DNA from: Fulvia fulva | Lineage: Eukaryota > Ascomycota > Dothideomycetes > Mycosphaerellales > Mycosphaerellaceae | Assembly (NCBI RefSeq): GCF_020509005.1 | Contig: NC_063014.1 | Location: forward strand, 6,014,001-6,078,000 | Length of the DNA: 64,000 bases | Reading direction: 5' to 3' | The notes under the pieces: model-generated | Database searches by the model: none | What the model was told of the DNA's origin: nothing | What the model saw: the letters and a program-made list of their open reading frames with translations, nothing else | Shown: positions 35,501 to 44,138 of the stretch, in pieces | Numbering within the stretch: the first letter of the stretch is position 1 | Layout of the letters: every line of letters starts with the position of its first letter | Program-made: the position numbers and the translations under genes

Positions 35501-35799
35501 TAAGGTCTATTTCCGTGTTAACCTACTATGTCTCCTAAGCCTATATCTCGCTATCCGGCTAGCCCTAGGGCCGCTAGGGCGCCCTAAAGATTCGCATTTA
35601 GCCTAGTTCGTTAGCGGCCCGGTTAAGGTGTCGAGGCCTACCGGGAGGTAGATACGTTTACGGTTAGGTTCCCTTATTCGTCTCTTCTACCCTCTTCCTT
35701 TTGCTCGGTTCGAAGCCCTTATATACGGTAGGTCCCTCCTACTGCCGTTAGGGGTACCTAGCTAGTATAGAAATCCTTACTTACCTCGCTCGTTCTTAT

Positions 35800-35988
35800 G
35801 CTACTATTCTAGTTAGGCATTGGCTTAAATACGCTAGGTGCCTTCTACCGTAGTATACACACCTACTCTCCTTTTTGGGCATTCCCTTCCCTAGTATAGG
35901 CCTACGTAGTAAGGACACCTTAGGGTCTTCTCCCCGTATTTTAGGGCTATATGACCGTACTGTTAGCATTAGAAGTATTGTAGTACCC
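35800..35988 (-). pseudogene. LINE E ORF1 C-terminal zinc-knuckle fragment
   Basis: The minus strand from 35988 reads a run aligned with the three Cys clusters of LINE-1 ORF1 (…QYGHIALKYG; RCPYYVG…GRECPKK; CVYYGRRHLAYLSQC). About half of the Cys are now Tyr. Upstream ORF1 is removed by the Copia insertion. Confidence 0.7.
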
Positions 35989-36206
35989 TGTTAAACAGGT
36001 ACGAGTTGCGCAGCAGTGGAAGACGGCGGATCACACAAAAGACGAAGAAGGACCCAATGGGATAGCGTGTATCTACATACAGTATCGCCGGTGTTGGTGT
36101 AGGTGTTTCAGGAGGGACAGCTGTACTCAGGACTTGACTAGCAAGCCCTGATTACTAATCCCCCTAAGCACTCAATGTTGACCCTATGACCTGCATATTC
36201 TCAACA
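35989..36206 (-). repeat. Copia 3' LTR (218 bp)
   Basis: Begins TGTTAAACAGG and ends TTCTCAACA on the plus strand (TGTT...AACA termini). A purine tract on the minus strand, GTGGGAG (36207-36213), adjoins it, so this is the downstream LTR. Confidence 0.9.
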
Positions 36207-36213
36207 CTCCCAC
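36207..36213 (-). promoter_or_regulatory. Copia polypurine tract
   Basis: CTCCCAC on the plus strand, GTGGGAG in the element's sense, immediately upstream of the 3' LTR. This is the expected plus-strand DNA primer site. Confidence 0.6.
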
Positions 36214-36249
36214 TCAGGTCAGAAGGTCTCAAACAATCCCTTATACAAG

Positions 36250-38160
36250 CTAGAGCTGCCTCACAAAGTTTTGAAACTGCTGGCCATTGAGGGGCTTAGT
36301 CAGCCCATCAGCGACTATGTCCTTTGTGTGGCAGTAATCCACTGCAATCTTCTTTTGCCACTAGAGATTCCTGACATAGTAGTATGCCACATCAATATGC
36401 TTTGACCTGTCATGGACATGGGCATTTTTGACAAAGGTCAAAGCTGCTTGGTTGTCACCCATAAGCTTCACGGGTCTCAGCTCATCAACAGTACTGCTTG
36501 CCTTCATCCTAGGTTGGAATGAACACTCTCCAACCAGGTCAGGACACCTCATCTCTCTAAGGACTGCAGCAAGAAACTGTGACTACTTAGCTGCTGCATT
36601 CATGGCCATGAACTCAGCCTCCATTGTTGATGTGGCAACAGACTTCTGCTTCCTACTCATCCAGGACACAGGTGATCCACAAAGGAACCACACATGTCCA
36701 AGGATTGAGACTCTGTCTGCCTTGTCTATGGCATAATCAGAATCTGAGTATCCCTGGAGAATACCTCCTCCTCTTCTGTACATCAAGCCCAGGTCTGGGT
36801 ATGATCTCAGATATCTGGAGAGTTTCTTCAAGGCTCTAAGATGTTGCTTTGAAGGGTCAGCAACATATGAGCTGATTCTTCCAAGGGGGAAAGCAAGGTC
36901 TGGCCTTGTCATTGTCATTGGCCACATCCAGGTACCATTGCAACTCTGGTACTCCTGTTTGTTGCACCTCTCATCCATAGTAGCTGAAGGTCTCAGATCC
37001 TCATAGCTGTCCATAGGTGAGAGTGTGGGTGTGGCCTTCTCTGGAGAGATGCCCATCTTGGCAAGGTTAGTTCGGATGTAGTGTCCTTGATCAAGCTTTA
37101 CAGTACCTTGGGACCTGTTTCTTGTAATCCTCATTCCAAGGATCTTCTCAGGTTCCCCAAGATCTTTGATCTTGAACACTCTTCTAAATTCAGCCTTGAA
37201 CCACTGAACATCTGACAGCTTTGGAGCTGCAATGGGGATGTCATCCACATAGGTGAGGACCATGATGTCTCTTCCTCTGTGGATGAGTAGGCATGGATCC
37301 ACCTGGGACTAGGTGGATCCAATCTGTTCTAGCTTGGCAACACAGAGCTTGTTCTAATCTCTAGCTGCTTGCTTCAGTCCATACAGGCTTCTAAGGACCT
37401 TGAAGACCATATTTGGTGGAATTTCGACACCTGGGGGTGGGATCATGTAGATGTCTTCAAGAAGGCTGCTTTCGGTGAAAGCATTGTTCACATCCACCTG
37501 GTGCATCTCAAGATCTCTCTCACATACTACAGCCATGAAGACCCTAAGGGTATCATGCCTAACAGTAGGTGCAAAGGTCTTTTCAAAGTCAACACCATAT
37601 TTCTGTGAAAACCCTCTTACAACCAGTCTTGCCTTGAACTCTTCAATGGCTCCACTGATCATTCTTTTCACATCAAAAACCCACTTAGATGTAACCAGGT
37701 TTGCACCCCTTGGTAGTACAACTGGATCCAAGGTGTTGTTGCTTCCTAAGGCAATAAGTTCTTTCTGGATTGCCTCTTTCCACATATGTCCCCAATTGGG
37801 GTCTCCCACTGCCTCCTTATAGGACTTTGGGATTGGCACTTCCTGCCGGTAGGCTATGGCCTGCCTAACAGCAGCAAATGCATATCCCTCCACATCATTC
37901 AGGATTTCCTCAACCCAGCTCATAGTTGGATCAAGATGAAACATCTGAGCAATCAATGCCCTATGATGCTTGGCTTCATGCTCAGCAGAGCCATCATCTT
38001 CATCCCCCCTTGACCTCTTGTTGCCTGCAAGCTGAGGTGGCTGTTGAGGTTGATCCTCCTGAACAAGTTCCTCTTCCTTTTCTTTTCTTGGAGTCCCCTC
38101 TACTCCAATCTTCTGGTACTCTCTAATGTCTTTTGGAGGTTGGGGAAGTTGCACAAACAC
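36250..38160 (-). pseudogene. Copia pol 3' part: RT and RNase H, interrupted
   Basis: The frame 38160-37354 holds a charged spacer and the RT start (SKWVFDVKRM, KARLVVRGFSQ, QVDVNNAF, SLYGLKQAARD). It is interrupted by TAG near 37352 and again near 37310, both at expected Trp/Gln. It resumes at 37302-36583 with catalytic LTYVDDIPIAAP near 37245 and RNase H (YSDSDYAIDKADR, SVATSTMEAEFMAMNAAAK), and at 36552-36361 (MGDNQAALTFV, HIDVAYYYVR). The end near 36250 matches the usual Copia terminus (DGLTKPLNG). Opposite-strand ORFs here are shadows. Confidence 0.85.
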
Positions 38161-38620
38161 TGTTTTAGCAAGGAAAGAATTTCCCTTGCACCATCACTAC
38201 GGATTGCAGATAGAAAACACCTTGAGCTGTTCTCTACCTGAACCTTCCATTCCTTTAGAGCTGTAGGAGCATCACTCCTAGCCTTCAAAGGGACTACCCA
38301 CTTCTTCCTCAAGAAGTTGTCTACAATCTCAAGCCAGTACTTGAAGCCAAGTCTTGAGACTGCACCTTGAAAAGGCCCACAGATGTCAATAGAGATGAGG
38401 GCCAGCCTCTCTCCTTTCCTCTCTGTGGCAGGTCCTTTGAACTTCCTCATGTCTGCAAGGGAGCAGACCTTGCAGTTCTGGTGTTCAGAAGGAACAGGAA
38501 TGGGATCTTTCTTGTCAGTGACTCTATGCAGGTTTCTTAGCAGTCCCTTGCTAAGGTGTGCACATCTTCTATGCTATAGCTCCCACTGGTCCTGGGACTC
38601 AGTGGCAGTCATAGCCTGTT
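38100..38620 (-). pseudogene. Copia integrase N-terminal part, core deleted
   Basis: A zinc-binding HHCC region is readable near 38460-38580 (RRCAHLSKGLLR...CKVCSLADM). The catalytic core starts with ISIDICGPFQGAV and has the second Asp in AIRSDGARE near 38195. Immediately after, the protein changes to unrelated residues and the next recognisable sequence is the spacer before RT. The Glu motif and the integrase C-terminus are absent, so a large in-element deletion is inferred at about 38150-38190. Confidence 0.75.
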
Positions 38621-38672
38621 CCAATTCACACTCAAAATGTGTACCTAACTTGGACAGATCCAAGTCATGCTC

Positions 38673-39086
38673 CTATAGAGAGGCATATGCTTGAGGCATA
38701 GCTTCAAGCTGCTCTGAAACACTTTGAATGAATGGAACACCCCCTCTCAGCTTTGTCTGGACAACAGGTTTTCCAGGAAGGGATTTGAGGGTGAAACTGG
38801 GCGGTTGGACAGCAAACTGTTGGCTGAACTGATTCCAAGAGACAAGGCTAACTCCAAGGCCAGGAACAAACAAAACATTCTTCAAGACAATCTGCTTCCC
38901 AGAAGGACCACCCATCACTGCACTCCCCTCATGTGTGGCATGTAGGTAGCCACCCCCAACCTTGATCCACTTCCTCTTCTGAAGAGGTTTCAGGGTCCTG
39001 AAAAGTGAATCCTGGTCAGTCATATGGGATGAAGCACAAGAGTCAAGCAACCACTCTGAGGAGGGGTACTTGCTTTTGGCTTCCAC
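38673..39086 (-). pseudogene. Copia protease with altered active site (DSCAS)
   Basis: This 137-codon open stretch contains WLLDSCASSHMTDQD near 39050, the position of the Copia aspartic protease active site, normally D-S-G-A/C. The Gly is Cys here (GGC or GGT to TGC, not a RIP-type change). Following motifs (KVGGGYLHATHEGSA, LKNVLFVPGLGVSLVS) are typical of Copia protease. It may be inactive or a tolerated variant. Confidence 0.75.
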
Positions 39087-39132
39087 AGTTGAATGGGCAA
39101 CCTCATCAACTTCATCATCCTCTGATGGTGTC

Positions 39133-40004
39133 TCAGGGTCTGATAAGTCTTCCTGGGTTGCACAGGCTCTTCCTTGTAAGGTCCTTCATCACCACTAGGA
39201 TGTCCCTCAGGCTTGGGGATGGGGACCTCGTTCTCGGTGGTGATGATTGTCTCTTTGCAACAGAGGTGTTTCCTCTGTTGAGCTTGTCCTTCCTGACAGC
39301 ATGCTTGGCTCCAGAGAGGTGTGGGCAATCCTTGATCACATGATCACCATCACAGAGATGGCAGGTGATCTTGCCCTGGAAACCTCTTCCTACAAACATT
39401 GCTGTTTCCTTGGATGCAACTTCCAGCCTGGATTCATGTGACTCAAGCAGTTGTAGACAATCTTCATATGACAGTCCTGGCTAGGCCAGGATAGTGTTCT
39501 TGGTCCCAAGATACACCTCAGGCAGGGCTTGAAGCAGATGCTTCAGCTTCCTTGTAGGCTCTCTGTAGTGAGCCTCTGCTGGGTCAACTTCAGCAATCCT
39601 TCTTACAAGATTGCCAAGGTGGACCCAGGCCTGTCTGATGGTCATGCCATCTATCATTCTGAAGTTGATCAATTCTTGAACAACTGTCATTGCATATGCA
39701 GCATGAACCTTGCTGTACTTTGCCCTCATCTTGAGCCAGATCTCTCCAGCTTGTCTCATCTATTTGCTTTCCTCCCAACTGGACTGTATCTTGACTCTTC
39801 AAGTCCAGGTAAGGGATCTGATGACTCAGATGGTGTTGAGGAGCTGGGTGTGCTTGATAATAGATGGCCTCCATCTACAACCCAAAGCACATCTTGAGCT
39901 TCAAGATGGTCTTGTATCAATGAGAACCATGTCCTCTAGTTGTCCTTGGTTAGGATAGGTGCTGCTCTCCTCCTACCAAGGGTGCTGTGTCCGGTTTCCT
40001 CCAT
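39133..40004 (-). pseudogene. Copia gag remnant with CCHC zinc knuckle
   Basis: The likely ATG is at 40004 (MEETGHSTLGRRRAAP). Gag proceeds through a WRTWFSLIQDHLE-like capsid start with a Trp stop, an apparent frame change near 39770, the open 92 codons 39759-39481 (AYAMTVVQELINF, KHLLQALPEVYLG), a TAG for Gln near 39481, and 39399-39133 with CHLCDGDHVIKDC (CX2CX4HX4C) near 39370. Gag and pol were probably one long frame as in many Copia elements. Confidence 0.75.
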
Positions 40005-40499
40005 GCTTTTATATATAGGACAGGATGGCTGCCTACAGAAGAAAGGTATTCGTTCGTACGCGATCGGATCGATAGGAGGTAAACCGAACGCGAGGTTGAT
40101 AGTGGAGAGAATGGCTGTCCACAAGAAAGCGAGGAAAGTCGGTCGTAAGGATCGTGTTTCTGAGACACTGTCTGTAGCTCTCTCAGGGGAGGGTGTTCTG
40201 AGACACTACGGCTCTCTCAGACGGAACAGTTAGTCGATGCGAACGCGATGTCCGGAGAGCGACTCTTCTCAGTAAGCTCGCCCACTTGTCTGAGGTATTG
40301 GCACAGGCTCCCTGACTCGGAGTCTGACAGTGCCTCACTAGGCTCTTTCACGTCTTATATGCACCTACAGCGCGGCTGTAGCTTCCTGTGCAATGCGGGT
40401 GCGGCCTCCAGTCTGCCTTCCTTTTGTTCTGAAGAGGAATAACTCCAATACGACTTTGTCGAGGGTGAAACACCGAGTTGCTAACCCGGGCTCATAACC
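40005..40499 (-). other. Copia 5' leader
   Basis: About 495 bp between the 5' LTR and the gag ATG, with no convincing ORF in the element's sense. It contains the primer-binding site at its right end. A 97-codon plus-strand frame (39940-40233) is opposite the leader and gag start and resembles nothing. Confidence 0.6.
40488..40499 (-). promoter_or_regulatory. Copia primer-binding site, complementary to the initiator tRNA-Met anticodon arm
   Basis: Plus strand GGGCTCATAACC, directly abutting the 5' LTR, equals the anticodon stem-loop of fungal initiator tRNA-Met (GGGCUCAUAACCC, anticodon CAU). The element's RNA carries the complement here. Drosophila copia is known to prime from a tRNA-iMet half cut in the anticodon loop; this site fits the same mechanism. 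Confidence 0.75.
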
Positions 40500-40717
40500 T
40501 GTTAAACAGGTACGAGTTGCGCAGCATTGGAAGACGGCGGATCACACAAAAGACGAAGAAGGACCCAATGGGATAGCGTGTATCTACATACAGTATCGCC
40601 GGTGTTGGTGTAGGTGTTTCAGGAGGGACAGCTGTACTCAGGACTTGACTAGCAAGCCCTGATTACTAATCCCCCTAAGCACTCAATGTTGACCCTATGA
40701 CCTGCATATTCTCAACA
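40500..40717 (-). repeat. Copia 5' LTR (218 bp)
   Basis: Same as 35989-36206 except for one base at 40527. It should carry the promoter; I did not find a clear TATA box. Confidence 0.9.
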
Positions 40718-41105
40718 GGATATACTAAAGGTAGTCGTAGACTTTAAGTATAATAACCTAACTAAGTCTATACCGATCAACTTTTATCCGCTAGAAGATT
40801 AGATTCCGAATAAGACCTTAGTCGATATAAGGCCGGACGCGAACGTAATAGATCTAGTACCTTAGTTAGCCGTAACGGTATAGCCTCTACGTAAAGGTAA
40901 TAGCCCTATAGCTCTAGCTAAGGATAACTATACGCCTAATACTAACGATAGCTATATTAAAAGGGTTTTAGTACCTACCTCTAGTAAGTTATTAGAGCTA
41001 ATAGACGAAACGAACGATATAGAGGATAATAAAGCTTTCGCGTTTACGCTAAGGGAGATTTAAGGATATACGCTTCGAGACAAAGGTGTTTTAGAGGGGG
41101 GGTAG
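40718..41105 (+). pseudogene. Gypsy B pol C-terminal tail and polypurine tract
   Basis: The plus strand reads a fairly open tail (DILKVVVDFKYNN, LAKDNYTPNTNDSYIKR, LLELIDETNDIEDNKAFAF) with a few TAG stops, ending in GAGGGGGGGTAG before the 3' LTR. It continues Gypsy B, but the GPY/F and any chromodomain segment expected upstream is absent. Confidence 0.65.
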
Positions 41106-41310
41106 TGTTACGACCGCTCCGTAAGTGAAGGATTCGAATCTGATCACGTGACCCCGGATCACGTGACCCAAATGACTAAGCTCGGCCCGATACCGACGCC
41201 CGATACCTCGGCCTTTAAGTATAGGCCTCGTTCTTAGACTCTCTTCTCTCTTTAGCTATCGACTTCGTTAATACTATACCCTTATACTCTCGTACTATAG
41301 TCTCGTAATA
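41106..41310 (+). repeat. Gypsy B 3' LTR (205 bp)
   Basis: Begins TGTTACGACCGC, keeping the TG that the 5' LTR has lost, and ends GTCTCGTAATA. CACGTG palindromes lie at 41145-41150 and 41160-41165. Confidence 0.88.
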
Positions 41311-41315
41311 GGATC
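41311..41315 (+). repeat. Gypsy B target-site duplication, right copy
   Basis: GGATC, identical to 25806-25810. Confidence 0.85.
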
Positions 41316-41579
41316 TAATAGTAGGGTAAAGAAGGATAATCTATTAAGGGACGCGCGATAAACGCGTCTATTAGTATTCTCTATACTTACGCCTAGTACG
41401 CCGGTACCGGTCTGTCTCGCTATTATTACTATATTAGCTATAATCTACTTTAAGGTACGACTTAGTAAGTACGATACCTAATCTTAGTACTTCCTCGTAT
41501 ACTATCGCGGTTTCTCTATAATCTCCTAAATATAGCTTCTCGTATCTCTCTATACGTTAGTAATAATCTATTTAAAGTG
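41316..41579. other. Unclassified RIPed sequence
   Basis: Once Gypsy B is removed this is the right-hand flank of Gypsy A2. TA-rich, CA/TG-poor, no domain recognised in any frame. Confidence 0.45.
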
Positions 41580-41764
41580 TTATAAGTAGGTATAAGTACG
41601 TAGTCGGCTAAGGTATAAGTCGAATAGATGTTCTATCTTAGAGAGGCGTAGAGGGCGCGAGAGTTATATACGGGCGCTAAGCCGCTAGTCGGATTAGTTA
41701 GCGGGCGCGGGGTCTAGGTACATACCTACGGGTTTAAGTAAATATACGCCGGTACGGTAATACT
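41580..41764 (-). repeat. Gypsy C LTR, second copy (solo or truncated)
   Basis: About 185 bp nearly identical to 13658-13843 and in the same orientation. No polypurine tract or chromodomain follows, unlike the first copy, so it is a solo LTR or a broken end. I do not see a convincing 5-bp duplication. Confidence 0.65.
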
Positions 41765-42006
41765 AGTTCTTACGAGTAAGGGTAGGGCCGACCTTCCGGG
41801 GGCCCTCGTAACTCGTTAAGTCTTCTATAGCGAAGGTAGCCTTAGATATATAGTACGCTCTACTTAACTACGGTAGTTAGAATAAGCTTAGACTCCCCGA
41901 GTCTATTAGTAGCGTTCCGTACGGAGTCCGGGTATAGGGTATAATATCCTACGTCGTACTTCCTTAGTATATCAATTTCCTGTTAAGTAAATCCGGGCTT
42001 ATAACC
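41765..42006 (-). other. Remnant of a Copia leader with primer-binding site
   Basis: The right end, CCGGGCTTATAACC (41993-42006), abuts the LTR at 42007 and matches the primer site of the intact Copia (CCCGGGCTCATAACC) apart from RIP-type change. The rest, to 41765, is RIPed and unrecognised; it would be the leader or early gag of the same element. Confidence 0.5.
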
Positions 42007-42510
42007 TATTAAAGGGGTATAGTATATATATATACGGAAGTTAGGATACGTAATAGGGAAGGATGAAGGACTAATATAGTATATAAAGGTATATAGTAGA
42101 ACTATTACGAATATAGGTTAGTAGGTATATCGTACGGTACTAAGACTAACTTAGTATATACTAAGCTAGTCGAGACAATAGTACGGCAATACTACCGAGA
42201 CACCGTATAAATAGTAGGAGCGACTTAGAGGACCTAAAGTCGCTTAGCTAGTTAGTACGAGACTGTCGGAGGAACTACCGTCGTAGGATAAGATATAGAT
42301 AAAACCGATAAGGCGTAGTAAAATAGAACTAGGACTAGAGCAATATCCCTCTATATAGATATAAGAGACGTAGTCTCTTTACCGATAGTAGAGATACCTT
42401 TAGTACTAAATACTATTCTACTATATACCTTCGTATACTATATTAGTCCTTCCTCCTTCCCTATTACGTGTCCTGACTTCCGTATATATATATATTATAC
42501 CTGTTTACTA
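42007..42510 (-). repeat. Copia-type LTR, or MITE-like element, with about 95-bp terminal inverted repeats
   Basis: The first about 95 bases (42007-42101) and the last about 95 (42416-42510) are inverted copies with scattered differences; both contain TATATATATACGGAAGT and CGTAATAGGGAAGGA. The centre is unrelated. The adjoining primer-site match to the left and the TATTAAA start (TGTTAAA in Copia) favour an LTR in minus orientation. A transposon with long inverted repeats is the alternative. Confidence 0.6.
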
Positions 42511-43954
42511 AGGTCGCCTCCTAACTATATATATATTAAGCTAAGGAGAGTGACTATCGGCGCTATCGCTAAACACGACACATTCGAAAGCCCTTATTAA
42601 GGCTATTCCTACGATCTATAAAGTAGGCTACTACCTCTAGAATTAAGGGAGCTCTACCTTATTTAAGTTAGACAGCTTAAAGTTCTCTTCATCCTATTTC
42701 TTTAGCTCAATAGCTCTAAACGCCGCGGAGGTACCTAGCTATATTAGGTAGCTCCTAGGTAATAGTAGCCTAGGCTACGGTACTACCGGCGCCTACGGCT
42801 CTATAGGCAAAGCTTCCCTAAGACAACTAGTAGTAACTTATAGAGGACGTAAAAAGTATAGAGACTAACGATTAGCTCCTATACCGGTCTCTATAGGTGA
42901 TAACTACTTAGCTACATACGGCGCTAGTACTATCGTATTACCGAGGGCAACAAGAAATAAAGACGACGTCTTAGGCGATTAATAAGGCTACCCGGAATTA
43001 ACACCCCTATAGCTAGGTATCGGTCGCGGCTTCGACACTAGGCCCCTACCTAACGTACGATATAGTTACGATCCGTATTGTAGTAAAGGAAGACTAGGCC
43101 GAAGTAGCGAGGCTATCGAACAAGGAGCTCGCCTAGCGAATCAATTAACTAGGGGTAGTCGTAGTGAACTAATAGTCTAACGGTACTCTATAGATCTATA
43201 CTAGCTCTACTACTACTAGGAGACACCTAGAGGCATAGCTATAGTAGGTATCTAAAGTTACGGTATTAGCGAAGGTCTTAACGAAGTAATTTACGATCCT
43301 AGTCTACGATATGCCTAAAGAGTTCGACCTAACTAACTAAGGTTACCTACGTACTCTCTAAGAGGACAACCCGGTCACTCTTAACTCTCTAATCTAGAAG
43401 GCGACTTAGCTCTATAGGAAATGGCTAGAAGGTAAGAAGGCCTCGGCGCTAATAGTATAGCTATAAGACGCGAAAGCGGCGGATCTAGCGATAGAACAAG
43501 GCCTAATCTAGTAATATAGCCTTAAGATAGTAGAAAAGCACTCCTTATCCTTTCGTGTCTTCTAATACTTTAAATACTAATAGTATAGACACCAAACCTA
43601 CACGTATATAAACAAGTAGGCCTACTCGAACTATATAGGAGACTATATATCTAGGGACTATATATCGGCTACGAGACGGTACGTAAACTGTTCGGGGTAC
43701 TACCTATCGTATAGCGCGGAATGCCTATAGCGGAAACTAGCGAAAAACAAGGCAATCACAAATAGAACCGTCGCCTTAAGATTCTACGGCGACCGTAAGG
43801 CTAGCCTATACCGGAACTAGCTAGCGGCGGTCGGGTATAAGCGCCCTAGGGCCGAGAATAATATAAAGGAGGCGTAACCTAGGGCGTACGGGAGGCTATA
43901 TACTCTACTAGCTACGGCGAGGGAATCTAACTAGGCCCGGCTCCCCTTTAGTAT
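42511..43954 (+). pseudogene. LINE F left half: 5' region and ORF1, RIPed
   Basis: Aligned base for base with 54205-55585 of LINE-2 at high identity. This copy has more C-to-T and G-to-A changes. ORF1 reads with stops and includes decayed zinc knuckles near 43560-43760. The exact 5' end is unresolved between 42511 and 42560. It is cut at 43954 by Gypsy A3 and continues at 62269. Confidence 0.82.
43950..43954 (+). repeat. Gypsy A3 target-site duplication, left copy
   Basis: AGTAT before the left LTR; AGTAA at 62269-62273 after the right LTR. The uninterrupted LINE-2 reads AGTATATAGCC at this place, so one base has since mutated in the right copy. Confidence 0.78.
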
Positions 43955-44138
43955 TATAAGGGCGCGCGTACTATAGGGTCCGAGAGAGATAGTTATTGTT
44001 CTACGAAGCTACGAAAGAGGAGCGCGAGGCGCGGTAAAGTTAGAAAGTAAAGCTAAGCCGCGCTAACCCGATACGGAAGGTCCGCGGTTTAGCCGGGCCG
44101 ACGTAGCTATAGTAGAGGGTCGCGGGCTACCCGTAATA
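43955..44138 (-). repeat. Gypsy A3 3' LTR (184 bp)
   Basis: Reverse complement of the Gypsy A LTR; the polypurine tract (C-run at 44141-44148) follows to the right. Confidence 0.88.

Larger units (their letters stand above)
31943..35988 (-). mobile_element. LINE E: RIPed Tad-like LINE, 5' end cut by Copia
   Basis: The 3' end is at the left, with a reversed ATCT tail (TAGATAGATA) at about 31940. The element reads leftward from ORF1 knuckles (35830-35988) through endonuclease and RT. RIP load is moderate: CA and TG are more frequent than in LINE B. It stops exactly at the Copia LTR, so the N-terminus of ORF1 and the 5' UTR are gone, and no target duplication can be confirmed. Confidence 0.8.
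35989..40717 (-). mobile_element. Young Ty1/Copia element, internally deleted
   Basis: 4729 bp with 218-bp LTRs that differ at one base by my reading (36016 G, 40527 T). Base composition is normal, not RIPed, apart from several TGG-to-TAG or CAG-to-TAG stops. Gag, protease, the start of integrase, RT and RNase H are present in Copia order. Most of the integrase core is deleted, so it cannot be autonomous. The 5-bp flanks do not match (taccc left, ggata right), and the left flank is LINE E while the right is Gypsy B, which points to a deletion or recombination at one end. Confidence 0.88.
25811..41310 (+). mobile_element. Gypsy B: RIPed Ty3/Gypsy element, interrupted by LINE E and Copia
   Basis: Bounded by 205-bp LTRs (25811-26015 and 41106-41310) and a ggatc duplication, so both ends belong to one insertion. 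Internal gag and pol run 26016-31942, and the end of the internal region is at 40718-41105. Between them sit LINE E and the Copia element. The end of integrase and whatever followed it are missing between the two parts, so nesting here came with a deletion of Gypsy B sequence. Confidence 0.85.

Noticed and set aside
39940..40442. Plus-strand frames of 97 and 64 codons in the Copia leader
   Set aside because: Opposite the leader and gag start; no domain, and the leader of a Copia element explains the region.
40481..40530. tRNA-like sequence at the Copia LTR junction as a tRNA gene
   Set aside because: The anticodon-arm and D-arm matches are in the wrong order for a tRNA and fit a primer-binding site.
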